Counted from the first letter of the stretch, positions 1-9,658 are shown. The stretch: 64,000 bases of DNA from Ruminococcus sp. (GCA_021199375.1 JAJQIB010000039.1:1-64000), one strand, 5' to 3'. The notes: a model not told the origin generated them from the letters alone. Numbers and translations are program-made.

Positions 1-63
1 CAAGCAGTCGCTCACGAGATTATGCAAGCATATCTCGCTTCGCTCCGCTTTAAAAAAACAACT

Positions 64-105
64 AATTCTGCCGTATCTCAGCAAAGAAATGCGGCAGAAT
101 TTTAT
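64..105 (+). terminator. Rho-independent terminator of an upstream gene
   Basis: A perfect 10-bp stem (AATTCTGCCG at 64-73 with its complement at 92-101) encloses an 18-nt loop and is followed by a T-rich run. It should end a transcript entering from the left edge. The first 63 bases contain short open frames, one stopping with TAA at 51-53, and a small inverted repeat (CGAGAT at 15-20, ATCTCG at 32-37). They are too short to name a gene. Confidence 0.65.
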
Positions 106-220
106 ATTTAACCTTAATAAATCGGAAGCCATTCATTGCAGCAATATATCAAAATCCATAGTCCTAAATACAATCATGCTTGAATAAACTGTAAAAGTAC
201 AAGTTTAGGAGGGAAGTCTT

Positions 221-1378
221 ATGAAGCTAAGACAAGTTATGTACATTTTTACAGCAGCAATACTGACATTAAGCAGTATATCGGCAAATGCTCAATCTAG
301 CTTAGATAGCGAAAGCATGTTAGATGGTATAGATGCACAAAGCGTATATGTTTGTGAAATTGAAACCGGAACTGCTATTTGTGAGCAGAATTCGAGTGAA
401 GAACGGCAGATGGGACACATGGCAAAGCTTATGACGGTGCTAATCTGTGCTGAGGAGCTTGAAAAGGGAGTTATAAGCTTAGATGATATAGTAACAGCAT
501 CTGCAAACGCCAATTCAAAGCAGGGTACACAAATATGGCTTGATGTAGGTGAGAAAATAACAGTTGAAGAGCTGCTAAAATCAATAATAATCTCAAATGC
601 TAATGATGCCTGTACCGCACTTGCCGAATACTTATCAGGAAGTGAAGAGGCGTATGTCACTCGACTTAATAAGCGTGCTCAAAGACTTGGCATGGAAAAT
701 ACAGTGTTTGCCGATTGCTGTGGCATGGATGAGAATACTGTTTCAACCGCAAAGGATATTGCTATTTTGTCATGCGAGATTGCAAAGCATGATTGCTTGA
801 CGGAATATTTTACAACATGGATTGATCACGTAAGATGTAATGCAGTTGAGCTTGTCAATAATAACAGACTAGTAAGAAGCTATAAAGGCATGATTGGAAC
901 CAAGGCTTGCGCATCTGAGGGTGCAGGAGAATGTATTTCAGTTAGCGCAAAACGTGGAGATTTAGGGATTTGTGTCGTTTTATTAGGATGTTCAGATAAT
1001 GAAAGCAAAATGAAGTCCGCAAGTAATTTACTTGACATCTGTTTTGATAATTTCAGCTATTTTTCTCCCGAAATCGACAGAGAATTTCTCGTTCCCATAA
1101 AGGTTTCTGGTGGTCAGAAATTAGAAGTTTGTGTAAAGGAAAACAACTTTTCACCTACTATAATCCGTTCTGACATCAATGCCGCTATTGAATATTCAGC
1201 TAATATCCAAGAATCAGTTAAGGCACCGGTAAAAAAAGGCGATGTATTAGGAGAGATTACGTACTCTTATAACAATGAAACATTAGTGACAGTACAAATA
1301 TGCGCCGCAGAAGATGTTCCTAAGATGACATTTAGTTATGCTCTCAAATGCTGTTTGTACAATCTGCTAAAAATTTAG
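221..1378 (+). CDS. DacF-like D-Ala-D-Ala carboxypeptidase homologue, predicted catalytically inactive
   Basis: The 385-aa protein aligns by eye along its length with DacF/PBP5-type low-molecular-weight penicillin-binding proteins. It has a signal peptide (residues 1-24, ending ANA), the N-terminal transpeptidase-like fold and a C-terminal beta domain from about residue 285. All three active-site motifs are altered: SxxK is HMAK (66-69, Ser to His), SxN is NAN (126-128, Ser to Asn), and KTG is KAC (228-230). Lys69, Asn128 and Lys228 remain. An intact frame and a strong AGGAGGG ribosome site at 207-213 argue against a decaying gene. It could bind peptidoglycan or a partner without hydrolysing it. 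The family is secure; loss of activity is inferred from the missing nucleophile. Confidence 0.85.
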   Translation: MKLRQVMYIFTAAILTLSSISANAQSSLDSESMLDGIDAQSVYVCEIETGTAICEQNSSEERQMGHMAKLMTVLICAEELEKGVISLDDIVTASANANSKQGTQIWLDVGEKITVEELLKSIIISNANDACTALAEYLSGSEEAYVTRLNKRAQRLGMENTVFADCCGMDENTVSTAKDIAILSCEIAKHDCLTEYFTTWIDHVRCNAVELVNNNRLVRSYKGMIGTKACASEGAGECISVSAKRGDLGICVVLLGCSDNESKMKSASNLLDICFDNFSYFSPEIDREFLVPIKVSGGQKLEVCVKENNFSPTIIRSDINAAIEYSANIQESVKAPVKKGDVLGEITYSYNNETLVTVQICAAEDVPKMTFSYALKCCLYNLLKI

Positions 1379-1428
1379 CAAGTAAATTGTGAAATTTCCA
1401 CAAAACTCGGATTAGTGGTAGAAAAGTC

Positions 1429-1457
1429 TTGAAAAATTCACAAAAGTATTGTATAAT
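1429..1457 (+). promoter_or_regulatory. SigA-type promoter for pgi
   Basis: TTGAAA at 1429-1434 and TATAAT at 1452-1457 are separated by 17 bp, about 65 bp upstream of the pgi start. Confidence 0.75.
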
Positions 1458-1521
1458 AAATTATAGTTTGATAGGACAGTTGTTTAGAAAATGATGGCTG
1501 CTTCTTAAGGAAAGGATTGAA

Positions 1522-2859
1522 ATGAAAATGGCTGTTAAACTTAATGCCCAGTACTTAAAACCGTTTATTGCTGATCACGAATTTGATGAGATTGCACCTT
1601 TTGTTACGGCTGCACACAAAACTCTTGCTGACAAGAGCGGCGCGGGCTCTGATTTTTTAGGATGGGTAGATTTGCCTGTTAATTATGATAAGGACGAGTT
1701 TGAGCGTATAAAGGCTGCCGCAGATCGTATTAAGGCTTCCTGCGATGTTTTAATTGTTATCGGAATCGGCGGTTCATATCTAGGCGCCAGAGCAGTAATC
1801 GAGGCTCTTAAATCTACACTATACAATAATCTTGAAAAGGATACACCTGATATCTACTATGTTGGTAATAGCATTAACCCCACATATTTGAATGATATCC
1901 TATCTATTTGCAAGGAGAAGGATATTTGTGTAAATGTCATTTCCAAGTCAGGAACCACCACTGAGCCTGCACTTGCTTTTAGAATATTCAAAAAGCTTGT
2001 TGAGGATAAGTATGGCAAGGAAGAGGCTAAGAACAGAATTTTTGCTACTACCGATAAAGCTAAGGGTACACTAAAGGAGCTTTCAGATACAGAAGGGTAT
2101 GAAACCTTTGTTGTTCCAGATGATGTAGGCGGACGCTTCTCGGTTCTCACTGCTGTAGGACTTCTCCCTATTGCTGTTGCAGGAATTGATATCGACAAGC
2201 TCATGGCTGGAGCTGCTGCAGGAAGAGAAAAATATTCTAACGATGATGGAAATGATTGCTACAAATACGCTGCAATCAGAAATATTCTCTATAGAAAAGG
2301 CAAGAGCGTAGAGATGCTTATAAGCTATGACCCAAGCTTTGCCATGATGAACGAATGGTTCAAGCAGCTTTTTGGCGAGAGCGAGGGCAAGGATCAAAAG
2401 GGGATATTCCCGTCATCTGCTGTATTTTCAACCGATTTGCATTCGTTAGGACAGTTTATTCAGGATGGTTCAAGAATCATGTTTGAAACTGTAGTTGACA
2501 TCAAAAAGCCCAAGACAGACCTGTTTTTGCAGCCTGATGATGAGAATTTAGATGGGCTTAACTTCCTCACAAATCAGGAAATGTCGGTTGTTAATCGCAA
2601 GGCATTTCAGGGTACGGTTTTAGCTCATACCGAAGGCGGAGTTCCTAATCTCATACTTGAGCTTGATGACCTGAGTGAAGAAACTCTAGGTGAGCTTATT
2701 TATTTCTTTGAAAAGGCTTGCGCAATCTCTGGATATATGCTGGGAGTTAATCCCTTCAATCAGCCCGGTGTCGAAAGCTATAAGAAGAATATGTTTGCTC
2801 TTTTAGGAAAACCCGGATATGAGTCGCAAAAGGCTGAGCTTGAAGCAAAGCTAAAGTAA
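1522..2859 (+). CDS. pgi: Glucose-6-phosphate isomerase
   Basis: This cytosolic glycolytic enzyme interconverts glucose 6-phosphate and fructose 6-phosphate. The 445 aa match the short bacterial form. The SIS-fold phosphate-binding segment [12 protein letters not shown] lies near residue 80, the family signature [14 protein letters not shown] near 200, and the second signature ending [12 protein letters not shown] near 410. The ATG at 1522 follows AAGGAAAGGA at 1507-1516; an ATG two codons later is an equal alternative. It has its own promoter and looks monocistronic or shared with the next small gene 77 bp downstream. A weak imperfect hairpin lies in that gap. Confidence 0.97.
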   Translation: MKMAVKLNAQYLKPFIADHEFDEIAPFVTAAHKTLADKSGAGSDFLGWVDLPVNYDKDEFERIKAAADRIKASCDVLIVIGIGGSYLGARAVIEALKSTLYNNLEKDTPDIYYVGNSINPTYLNDILSICKEKDICVNVISKSGTTTEPALAFRIFKKLVEDKYGKEEAKNRIFATTDKAKGTLKELSDTEGYETFVVPDDVGGRFSVLTAVGLLPIAVAGIDIDKLMAGAAAGREKYSNDDGNDCYKYAAIRNILYRKGKSVEMLISYDPSFAMMNEWFKQLFGESEGKDQKGIFPSSAVFSTDLHSLGQFIQDGSRIMFETVVDIKKPKTDLFLQPDDENLDGLNFLTNQEMSVVNRKAFQGTVLAHTEGGVPNLILELDDLSEETLGELIYFFEKACAISGYMLGVNPFNQPGVESYKKNMFALLGKPGYESQKAELEAKLK

Positions 2860-2936
2860 TCTAAGGATTTACGGAATATGAGCGTTTTCGCTTTATTCCT
2901 AAAATAAATGTCATAAGACAGAATGGAGATTTAATT

Positions 2937-3341
2937 ATGATTAATTTAATTGCCGGAAAAAAGGGTACCGGAAAGACTAAGATTTTAGTTGACGCAATCA
3001 CCGAAGCAAGCGAAAAGGCTACGGGATACGTTGTTTGTATCGAAAGAGGAATGAAGCTTACCTATGATATTCCACATAAGGTAAGACTTGTAGACGCCGA
3101 AGAGTATGGAATCACAAGCTATGACGCTTTCTATGGCTTTGTAGCAGGTATGCTGGCAGGAAACTACGACATTCAGGAAATCTATGTTGACGGTATTTTA
3201 AGAATCGGCGGCAGAGATTATTCTGAGCTAGAAGCAATGCTTGATAAGGTATCTCTTCTTGCAAAGGATATCAAGCTTGTGTTTACCGTTTCAGCTGACG
3301 CTGAGGAGCTTCCTGCAAAGGTTAGAGCTTATATCAAGTAA
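2937..3341 (+). CDS. Small P-loop NTP-binding protein of unknown function
   Basis: The 134-aa protein opens with a Walker A motif, GKKGTGKTK, at residues 7-15. A hydrophobic strand ending in YVDGI near residue 82 may be a Walker B-like element. There is no signal peptide or membrane segment. A good ribosome site (AATGGAG) precedes the ATG. It follows pgi and precedes yceD, which has its own promoter. Similar short P-loop proteins are common in Clostridia without assigned function. It could be an ATPase or a nucleotide-binding regulator; no partner is visible. Confidence 0.8.
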   Translation: MINLIAGKKGTGKTKILVDAITEASEKATGYVVCIERGMKLTYDIPHKVRLVDAEEYGITSYDAFYGFVAGMLAGNYDIQEIYVDGILRIGGRDYSELEAMLDKVSLLAKDIKLVFTVSADAEELPAKVRAYIK

Positions 3342-3366
3342 TTTTTGAAAAAATTCAAAAAAACTC

Positions 3367-3395
3367 TTGACAAATCGTTTGTAAAGGTTTATAAT
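3367..3395 (+). promoter_or_regulatory. SigA-type promoter for yceD-rpmF
   Basis: Consensus TTGACA at 3367-3372 and TATAAT at 3390-3395 with a 17-bp spacer. The start site should lie near 3402, giving a leader of about 50 nt. Confidence 0.85.
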
Positions 3396-3455
3396 TGAAC
3401 TTGTGATGTTTTTTAATAGAAGTAAAAAGCATCGGCGAAAGGGTGAAATCTTTTT

Positions 3456-3920
3456 ATGATTTTACAGCTTAGACAGCTTTTCGAGCTTGAAGGATACTCA
3501 TTTGATATTAACGAGAGCATCCCTTTAGATGAGCTTAACGAGTCACAGCCTTATCAAGCTTTCGCCTCTCCTGTCGAGATATCAGGCAAAGCATCCAACC
3601 GTGCAGGTATAGTAACGCTTAATATCACGGTTAATGCAGTTATGAGTCATGTTTGCGACAGGTGTCTAGAAGCGTTTGACAGACAATACAGCTATGATTT
3701 TTCTCACACGCTCACTCGGGCGCTTGCCAACGAGCAGGATGAGGACAATGATGAGTATGTCGTTTGTCCTAACAACACGCTTGATATCAGCGAGCTTGCT
3801 TTATCCGATTTGCTGCTTGCACTTCCCACAAAAATCCTTTGCAAAGAGGATTGCGAAGGCTTGTGCCCAATCTGTGGAGCGAATTTGAATAAAGGTAGCT
3901 GTGGCTGTAACGAAGATTAA
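3456..3920 (+). CDS. yceD: YceD/DUF177 family protein (23S rRNA accumulation factor)
   Basis: The 154-aa DUF177 protein is recognised from its cysteine pattern and its place directly before rpmF. A CDRC pair sits near residues 67-70, and a C-terminal cluster (CKEDCEGLCPICG, then CGC) probably binds zinc. In bacteria and plastids this family is linked to 23S rRNA accumulation and ribosomal protein L32. It shares a promoter with rpmF and ends 29 bp before it, an arrangement conserved across bacteria. A weak ribosome site (AAAGGGTGAAA) precedes the ATG. Confidence 0.88.
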   Translation: MILQLRQLFELEGYSFDINESIPLDELNESQPYQAFASPVEISGKASNRAGIVTLNITVNAVMSHVCDRCLEAFDRQYSYDFSHTLTRALANEQDEDNDEYVVCPNNTLDISELALSDLLLALPTKILCKEDCEGLCPICGANLNKGSCGCNED

Positions 3921-3949
3921 CGTGATTAACACGGTAAGGAGGTGCCAAA

Positions 3950-4132
3950 ATGGCAGTACCGAAGAGAAAAACTTCTAAAGCAAGACGTGATAAAAGACGT
4001 TCTAACGTATGGAAGTTAGATGCACCCGCTCTCAGCAGATGCTCAAACTGCGGCGAGCTTACTGCACCCCATAAGGTTTGCAAGCATTGCGGATATTATA
4101 AGGGTGTAGAAGTAATCAGCAAGGAAGTCTGA
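3950..4132 (+). CDS. rpmF: 50S ribosomal protein L32
   Basis: The 60-aa L32 has the usual basic N-terminus MAVPKRKTSKARRDKRR and two CxxC pairs (CSNC and CKHC) forming a zinc-binding, C+ type L32. The start follows a strong AAGGAGGTG. It is cotranscribed with yceD and followed about 105 bp later by a clear terminator. No zinc-independent C- paralogue is present in this window. Confidence 0.97.
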   Translation: MAVPKRKTSKARRDKRRSNVWKLDAPALSRCSNCGELTAPHKVCKHCGYYKGVEVISKEV

Positions 4133-4238
4133 TTGCCGAGATTTATACGAAAGCAAATAGCCTTCGTGTTAAAGAGAGCTTGACCTCTGCTATGCAAAAA
4201 TAGCGGAGCTTTGAAAGCATTTACGGTGTTTTCTATGG

Positions 4239-4270
4239 GCAGAGGAGGATTTTCCCTTCTCTGCTTTTTT
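4239..4270 (+). terminator. Rho-independent terminator after rpmF
   Basis: A 10-bp stem with one G-U pair (4239-4248 with 4255-4264), a 6-nt loop, and TTTTTT at 4265-4270. It ends the yceD-rpmF transcript 29 bp before the next gene, so that gene needs read-through or a promoter I could not identify. Confidence 0.85.
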
Positions 4271-4298
4271 ATTTGAAACAAAGTAAGGAGCTTGACTA

Positions 4299-5606
4299 AT
4301 GTCAGTAAAAGTCACAGGCGTTGAAAAGCGCAGCTGTTCGCATAAGGCTGGAATCAAAGCCGGAGACATCTTAATATCGTTAAATGGTCATGAGATTACC
4401 GATGTGCTTGACTATATGTTTTATAGTGCAGAGGAAAAAATCGAGATACGCTATATTCACGGCAAAAAAGAGCATAAAGCAAGGGTAAAAAAATCTGAGT
4501 ACGATGACCTTGGAATGCAGTTCGATTCTTTTTTGATGGATAAAAAACAAAGCTGCTGTAATAAATGCATTTTCTGTTTTATAGACCAAATGCCGCCAAA
4601 TATGCGTGAAACGCTCTATTTTAAAGATGACGATGCAAGACTCTCATTCCTTCAAGGCAATTACGTGACTCTTACTAATTTAAACGATAATGACATAAAG
4701 CGTATTATCGATATGCGTTTAAATATAAACGTTTCAGTTCATACCACAAATCCTGAGCTTAGATGCAAAATGATGAATAACCGATTTGCAGGTGAAAAGC
4801 TAAGATATCTAAAGATGATGGCTGATAGCGGACTTATGCTAAATTGTCAGATTGTTTGCTGTCCAAATATAAATGATGGTGACGAGCTAAAACGTACGCT
4901 TAATGATCTATACGAGCTTATGCCTCAAATTCAGTCTACAGCAGTTGTCCCCGTCGGAGTGACAAAATATCGTGATGGTCTATATCCTATGGAGATTTTC
5001 AACGAGCAAACAGCAGGAGCAGTAATAGATCTAATAGATGAATTTCAGCAAAAATCTCTTGAAAAATACGGTACACGCATGGCTTTTGCTGCAGATGAGT
5101 TTTATATTACGGCAAAGAGACCATTGCCGGAAGCCGATTACTATGAGGATTATCCCCAATATGAAAATGGTGTTGGACTTTGCCGCTCACTTATAGATGA
5201 AGTAAAGCAAGCGCTAATGACTGCCGAGTATAATGGTAAATCACGTAAAATAACCATAGCATGCGGAGTGATAGCCGCACCTGTACAAGAGGAAATTGCG
5301 AGTCTAATAAAAAACAAGCTTCCTAAGATTGAGATTCAAGTGATACCAATTATAAACCATTTCTTTGGAGAAACCATTACCGTTTCTGGACTGATAACAG
5401 CAGGAGATTTAACCGAGCAGCTAAAAAATCGAGAACTCGGCGAAGAGCTTTTGATTACCTCGTCAATGCTAAAGGCAGATGAGCCGATTTTTCTTGATGA
5501 TATAAGCTTAGATGAGGTCGAACAGACACTTAACATAAAAATTACTCCCACAGCAAATGACGGATTCAAGTATCTTGATGCTGTTTTGGGAAATGATAAT
5601 TTATAG
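4299..5606 (+). CDS. DUF512 family radical-SAM-like Fe-S protein with N-terminal PDZ domain
   Basis: The 435-aa protein begins with a PDZ-like domain (residues 1-65, with KAGIKAGDILISLNG). A cysteine motif C86-x3-C90-x2-C93 typical of a radical-SAM [4Fe-4S] cluster follows, and the C-terminal part matches DUF512. The family is widespread in Clostridia, usually next to der as here, but its substrate is unknown. A clear AAGGAG precedes the ATG, and 30 bp separate it from der. Some annotations call it NifB/MoaA-like; assignment to DUF512 is firmer than any reaction. Confidence 0.88.
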   Translation: MSVKVTGVEKRSCSHKAGIKAGDILISLNGHEITDVLDYMFYSAEEKIEIRYIHGKKEHKARVKKSEYDDLGMQFDSFLMDKKQSCCNKCIFCFIDQMPPNMRETLYFKDDDARLSFLQGNYVTLTNLNDNDIKRIIDMRLNINVSVHTTNPELRCKMMNNRFAGEKLRYLKMMADSGLMLNCQIVCCPNINDGDELKRTLNDLYELMPQIQSTAVVPVGVTKYRDGLYPMEIFNEQTAGAVIDLIDEFQQKSLEKYGTRMAFAADEFYITAKRPLPEADYYEDYPQYENGVGLCRSLIDEVKQALMTAEYNGKSRKITIACGVIAAPVQEEIASLIKNKLPKIEIQVIPIINHFFGETITVSGLITAGDLTEQLKNRELGEELLITSSMLKADEPIFLDDISLDEVEQTLNIKITPTANDGFKYLDAVLGNDNL

Positions 5607-5636
5607 AGAATTTAACTCATTAAGGAGATGATATAG

Positions 5637-6971
5637 ATGGCTTTGCCTTTAGTAGCCGTGGTTGGAAGACCTAACGTTGGAAAATCCACACTTTTTAATA
5701 AGCTTGTCGGACAGCGAATTTCTATAGTCGAGGATACCCCCGGTGTAACAAGAGACCGTATTTATTCAAAATGCGAATGGCTTGGTCATGAGTTTATGCT
5801 TGTGGATACAGGCGGAATTGAACCCGAATCTCAGGACGTAATTCTTTCGCAAATGCGCAGACAAGCTGAGCTTGCAATAACAAGTGCTGATGTCACAATT
5901 CTTGTCACAGATTTAAAAAGCGGAGTTACAGCAACAGATGCAGATGTAGCAGCCATGCTCAGAAAATCTGGCAAGCCTGTGATTTTGTGTGTAAATAAAT
6001 GTGACAGCGTTGGAGATCCGCCGCCTGAGTTTTACGAGTTTTATAACCTAGGACTTGGCGAGCCAATAGCAGTCTCTTCAGTACACGGTCACGGCACAGG
6101 AGATTTGCTTGATGCTGTTTTAGAAAATCTTCCTGAACAATCAGATGATATGTATGATGAGGACTCTATCAAGGTCGCAGTCATAGGTAAACCGAATGTA
6201 GGTAAATCCTCTATTATAAATCGATTGTGCGGGGAGGAGCGCTTTATTGTATCTGACATCGCAGGAACTACACGAGATGCTGCCGATACCTATGTAGAAA
6301 ATGAACACGGCAAATATCTTTTTATTGATACTGCGGGTATAAGGCGTAAGTCAAAGGTGCTTGAAAATGTCGAGCGCTATAGTGTTTTGCGTTCGTACAT
6401 GGCAGTAGACCGCGCCGATGTAGCGGTAATAGTAATTGATGCAACTGTAGGCTTTACCGAACAGGATTCAAAGGTAGCAGGCTATGCTCATGAAAAGGGC
6501 AAGGCTTGCGTTGTTGCAGTGAACAAATGGGATGCAATAGAAAAGGATACCCACACAATGGACGAGTTTAAGAAAAAGCTGGAGGTTGATTTTAGCTTTA
6601 TGAGCTATGTTCCATTTGTATTTGTCTCTGCAAAGGAAGGAACCAGAATGGATAAGCTGCTTGAAATGGTAAACTACACCGCTGAGCAAAATGCAATCAG
6701 AATTCCCACCGGCAGACTTAACGATGTTTTAGCGTATGCAACAGCACGTGTTCAGCCGCCATCTGATAAGGGCAGAAGACTCAAGATTTATTACATGACT
6801 CAAGCCTCTACAAAGCCTCCCACATTTGTTTCATTTGTAAATAGAGCAGATTTATTCCATTTTTCATACAGAAGATACATTGAAAATCAAATTCGTGAAA
6901 CCTTCGGACTAGATGCAACACCCATTGTTATGCTTGTTCGAGAGCGTGATCGAAACGATGTAAAGTCATAA
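5637..6971 (+). CDS. der: Ribosome biogenesis GTPase Der (EngA)
   Basis: The 444-aa tandem GTPase has G1 motifs GRPNVGKST near residue 10 and GKPNVGKSS near 183. The matching DTGG/DTAG and NKCD/NKWD motifs are present in each half, with a C-terminal KH-like domain from about 350. Der acts in late 50S subunit maturation and is normally essential. The start follows AAGGAGATGA. Only 10 bp separate it from plsY, so they are cotranscribed. Confidence 0.97.
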   Translation: MALPLVAVVGRPNVGKSTLFNKLVGQRISIVEDTPGVTRDRIYSKCEWLGHEFMLVDTGGIEPESQDVILSQMRRQAELAITSADVTILVTDLKSGVTATDADVAAMLRKSGKPVILCVNKCDSVGDPPPEFYEFYNLGLGEPIAVSSVHGHGTGDLLDAVLENLPEQSDDMYDEDSIKVAVIGKPNVGKSSIINRLCGEERFIVSDIAGTTRDAADTYVENEHGKYLFIDTAGIRRKSKVLENVERYSVLRSYMAVDRADVAVIVIDATVGFTEQDSKVAGYAHEKGKACVVAVNKWDAIEKDTHTMDEFKKKLEVDFSFMSYVPFVFVSAKEGTRMDKLLEMVNYTAEQNAIRIPTGRLNDVLAYATARVQPPSDKGRRLKIYYMTQASTKPPTFVSFVNRADLFHFSYRRYIENQIRETFGLDATPIVMLVRERDRNDVKS

Positions 6972-6981
6972 GGAGGACGTC

Positions 6982-7686
6982 ATGAAATATGCGTTATGTC
7001 TTTTGATAACAGCACTGCTTTCATATTTGTGGGGCAGCTTAAATTCTGCAATAATTTTAACAAGAATTTTTAAGCATGAGGATATAAGACAAAAGGGAAG
7101 CGGAAATGCAGGTCTCACCAATGTGCTTAGAGTCTACGGAAATGGTATGGCAATCATAACATTATTGTGTGACCTGTTTAAAGGAGTTATCGCAGTAATT
7201 GCTGCCAGGCTAATAGTAACTAATCTGTTAGATATCACCTTTTTTAATGATGATATATTCATAGGATATATAGCAGGCTTATTCGTTATGATAGGACATA
7301 TTTTCCCCATTTACTATGGCTTTCACGGCGGCAAAGGCGTGCTTTTAGCTGCAACTACTCTTATATCAATGGATCCCATAACCTGTGCCTTGCTTGTTAT
7401 TATTTTTATAATTGTTGTTTCAATTTCAAAGTATGTTTCTTTAGGCTCTATAATCTCTTCAATTGCATATCCCTTCTTGACTCTGCTTACTCAAACAATC
7501 AGAGGCATTGACGGCAGACTTATCAATTTCATAATAACAGCTTGTATCGGTGCGCTTATTGTATATATGCACCGTCCAAATATCAAAAGGCTTATTGCAG
7601 GAGAGGAAAATAAGCTTTCGTTTAGTAAAAATGGAACTGATAAATCCTCAAATGCTCCGGATTCAGACGATACCAAACAATCTTAA
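6982..7686 (+). CDS. plsY: Glycerol-3-phosphate acyltransferase PlsY
   Basis: This multi-pass membrane enzyme transfers an acyl group from acyl-phosphate to glycerol 3-phosphate, the first step of phospholipid synthesis. The three PlsY motifs are visible: LWGSLNSA near residue 20, GSGNAGLTNVLR near 40, and HGGKGV near 112. There are about five hydrophobic segments. The last 30 residues are a polar Ser/Asp-rich tail not needed in the family. gpsA, which makes its substrate, follows 19 bp later. Confidence 0.96.
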   Translation: MKYALCLLITALLSYLWGSLNSAIILTRIFKHEDIRQKGSGNAGLTNVLRVYGNGMAIITLLCDLFKGVIAVIAARLIVTNLLDITFFNDDIFIGYIAGLFVMIGHIFPIYYGFHGGKGVLLAATTLISMDPITCALLVIIFIIVVSISKYVSLGSIISSIAYPFLTLLTQTIRGIDGRLINFIITACIGALIVYMHRPNIKRLIAGEENKLSFSKNGTDKSSNAPDSDDTKQS

Positions 7687-7705
7687 AAAAGGGAGGTAAA
7701 CACTA

Positions 7706-8713
7706 ATGGCAGATATAATTATTTTAGGCTCTGGTGGATTTGGTCTATCTTTAGCTATTACTTGCTTAAACGAAGGACATAATGTTACCGTTTGGTCAAA
7801 ATTCCAGGATGAAATTGATGTTATCAAACGTACCCACGAGCTTAAGGCAAAGCTTCCCGGAATTAGGATTCCTGACGAGATAACTCTCACCACTGATATT
7901 TCGCAGGTTAAAGGCAAGGACCTTATAATTCTAGGCATACCCACATCATTTTGCAGAGGTGTTTGCGAGGAGGCAGCTAAGTTTACAGAGCCGGGTTCAA
8001 TAGTAGTAAACACAGCTAAGGGCTTAGAGAATAACACTCTAAAGACGATGAGCGTTGTAACTAAGGAGTCCTTCCCGAATAACAAAACAGCAATTCTTAC
8101 CGGACCATCTCACGCCGAGGAGCTTGCTAAGGGCATTCCAACAACAATTGTAGTTGCAAGTGATGATAGAGATGTTTCCTATTATGTGCAAAACACCCTT
8201 TCAAGCAAAAGCTTTAGAATCTATATCAATGATGATGTTTTAGGCTGCGAGCTTGGCGGATCTCTAAAAAATGTCATAGCACTTGCAGCAGGCGTTTGCG
8301 ATGGATTAAAGCTTGGTGATAACACCAAGGCAGCTCTTATGACAAGGGAAATCCACGAAATTACCAAGTTGGGAATAGCTATGGGCGCAAGCGCTGATAC
8401 ATTTGGCGGACTAAGCGGAATAGGAGATTTAATTGTCACCTGCTGTAGTATGCACAGTCGTAACAGACGTGCCGGTATTCTGATAGGTGAAGGAGTAAGT
8501 CCTGATGAGGCTGTAGCTCGTGTAGGTACTGTCGAAGGCTATATTTGTACTAAAAATGCACATGAGCTTGCAAAGAAAATGAATGTAGAAATGCCAATAA
8601 CTGAGGCACTATATTCAGTTTTGTTTGATAATCTCAGATCCCACGACTGTATAAATCTTTTAATGTCAAGAGCGTTAAAATGTGAAACCGAGATGGATTT
8701 CTTAGGCAGCTAA
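7706..8713 (+). CDS. gpsA: NAD(P)H-dependent glycerol-3-phosphate dehydrogenase
   Basis: The 335-aa cytosolic enzyme reduces dihydroxyacetone phosphate to sn-glycerol 3-phosphate, the PlsY substrate. It has the Rossmann motif GSGGFGLSLA (residues 7-16), the LTGPSHAEE segment, and the catalytic region GGSLKNVIALAAG near 190. The ribosome site GGGAGG lies 9 bp upstream of the ATG. The gene closes the DUF512-der-plsY-gpsA run and is followed by a strong terminator. Confidence 0.97.
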   Translation: MADIIILGSGGFGLSLAITCLNEGHNVTVWSKFQDEIDVIKRTHELKAKLPGIRIPDEITLTTDISQVKGKDLIILGIPTSFCRGVCEEAAKFTEPGSIVVNTAKGLENNTLKTMSVVTKESFPNNKTAILTGPSHAEELAKGIPTTIVVASDDRDVSYYVQNTLSSKSFRIYINDDVLGCELGGSLKNVIALAAGVCDGLKLGDNTKAALMTREIHEITKLGIAMGASADTFGGLSGIGDLIVTCCSMHSRNRRAGILIGEGVSPDEAVARVGTVEGYICTKNAHELAKKMNVEMPITEALYSVLFDNLRSHDCINLLMSRALKCETEMDFLGS

Positions 8714-8721
8714 TAAAACAA

Positions 8722-8780
8722 AAAGGCGACACCGTACATTTTTGATTTTACGATTATGTGCGGCAGTCGCCTTTATTTGA
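8722..8780 (+). terminator. Terminator after gpsA
   Basis: A long two-part hairpin: 9 bp (AAAGGCGAC at 8722-8730 with 8766-8774), a small internal loop, then 8 more pairs (8732-8739 with 8756-8763). T-rich sequence follows. Confidence 0.85.
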
Positions 8781-8808
8781 ATTTTTTTAGAAAAATTGCT
8801 CAAAAGGC

Positions 8809-8837
8809 TTTACATTCGGGCTCAAATATTGTATAAT
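8809..8837 (+). promoter_or_regulatory. SigA-type promoter for pyrH
   Basis: TTTACA at 8809-8814 and TATAAT at 8832-8837 with a 17-bp spacer, starting a leader of about 65 nt before pyrH. It would drive the pyrH-to-polC block independently of rpsB-tsf, the usual upstream neighbours, which are absent here. Confidence 0.8.
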
Positions 8838-8909
8838 TTAAATTGGGAGGATGTGACGAGTGCTCTATTAAAGGCACTTGTTCGTTTGAAATAAAGGAGT
8901 GTTATATTC

Positions 8910-9614
8910 ATGAAACCCATGTATAAAAGAATACTTTTAAAGCTTAGCGGAGAAGCTCTCGCTGGCGAAAAAAAGACAGGACTTGATTACGAAATAATCA
9001 ACGAGCTTGCTAAGTCGGTAAAAAAATGTGTCGATGAAGGCGTACAGGTAGGAATTGTCGTTGGCGGAGGAAACTTCTGGCGCGGAAGATCTAGCGGTGC
9101 TATGGACAGAACAAGAGCTGACCACATAGGAATGCTTGCAACTGCCATGAATGCACTTGCTGTAGCAGACGGAATGGAAAACTGCGGACTTGAGGTTAGG
9201 GTACAAACCGCAATTTCAATGCCTGCAGTTGCAGAGCCTTATATCAGAAATAAGGCAGTTAGACATTTTGAAAAGGGAAGAGTTGTTATTTTCGGATGCG
9301 GCACAGGAAATCCCTTCTTTTCAACAGATACAGCAGCAGCCCTCAGAGCAGCGGAAATAGAAGCGGATATAATCTTTAAAGCCACAATGGTTGACGGAGT
9401 TTACAACAAGGATCCACATAAGTATGATGATGCTGTTAAGTATGACGAAATTACCTTTTCCGATGTGCTTGCTAAGGATTTAAAGGTAATGGATTCAACC
9501 GCAGCAGCAATGTGCAAGGATAATAATTTGCCGATTTTGGTGTTTGATATCGGACGTCCTGACAATATCTATGATGCATGCATGGGCGAAAATATTGGTA
9601 CAATAGTTAAATAA
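8910..9614 (+). CDS. pyrH: UMP kinase
   Basis: The 234-aa cytosolic enzyme phosphorylates UMP to UDP with ATP. It shows amino-acid-kinase-family motifs: KLSGEALAG near residue 11, VGGGNFWRG near 52, and the nucleotide-binding [12 protein letters not shown] region near 140. Length is typical. The ATG follows AAGGAG with 10 bp spacing. It heads the conserved pyrH-frr-uppS-cdsA cluster. Confidence 0.97.
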   Translation: MKPMYKRILLKLSGEALAGEKKTGLDYEIINELAKSVKKCVDEGVQVGIVVGGGNFWRGRSSGAMDRTRADHIGMLATAMNALAVADGMENCGLEVRVQTAISMPAVAEPYIRNKAVRHFEKGRVVIFGCGTGNPFFSTDTAAALRAAEIEADIIFKATMVDGVYNKDPHKYDDAVKYDEITFSDVLAKDLKVMDSTAAAMCKDNNLPILVFDIGRPDNIYDACMGENIGTIVK

Positions 9615-9618
9615 ATAC

Positions 9619-9641
9619 AAGGGTGGGATGAGCCCTTTTTT
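9619..9641 (+). terminator. Weak intercistronic hairpin between pyrH and frr
   Basis: A 5-bp stem (AAGGG at 9619-9623, CCCTT at 9633-9637) is followed by four more T residues. It might reduce read-through from pyrH into frr, but the stem is too short for a firm call. Confidence 0.35.
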
Positions 9642-9658
9642 GAGAAAGGATAATTATC

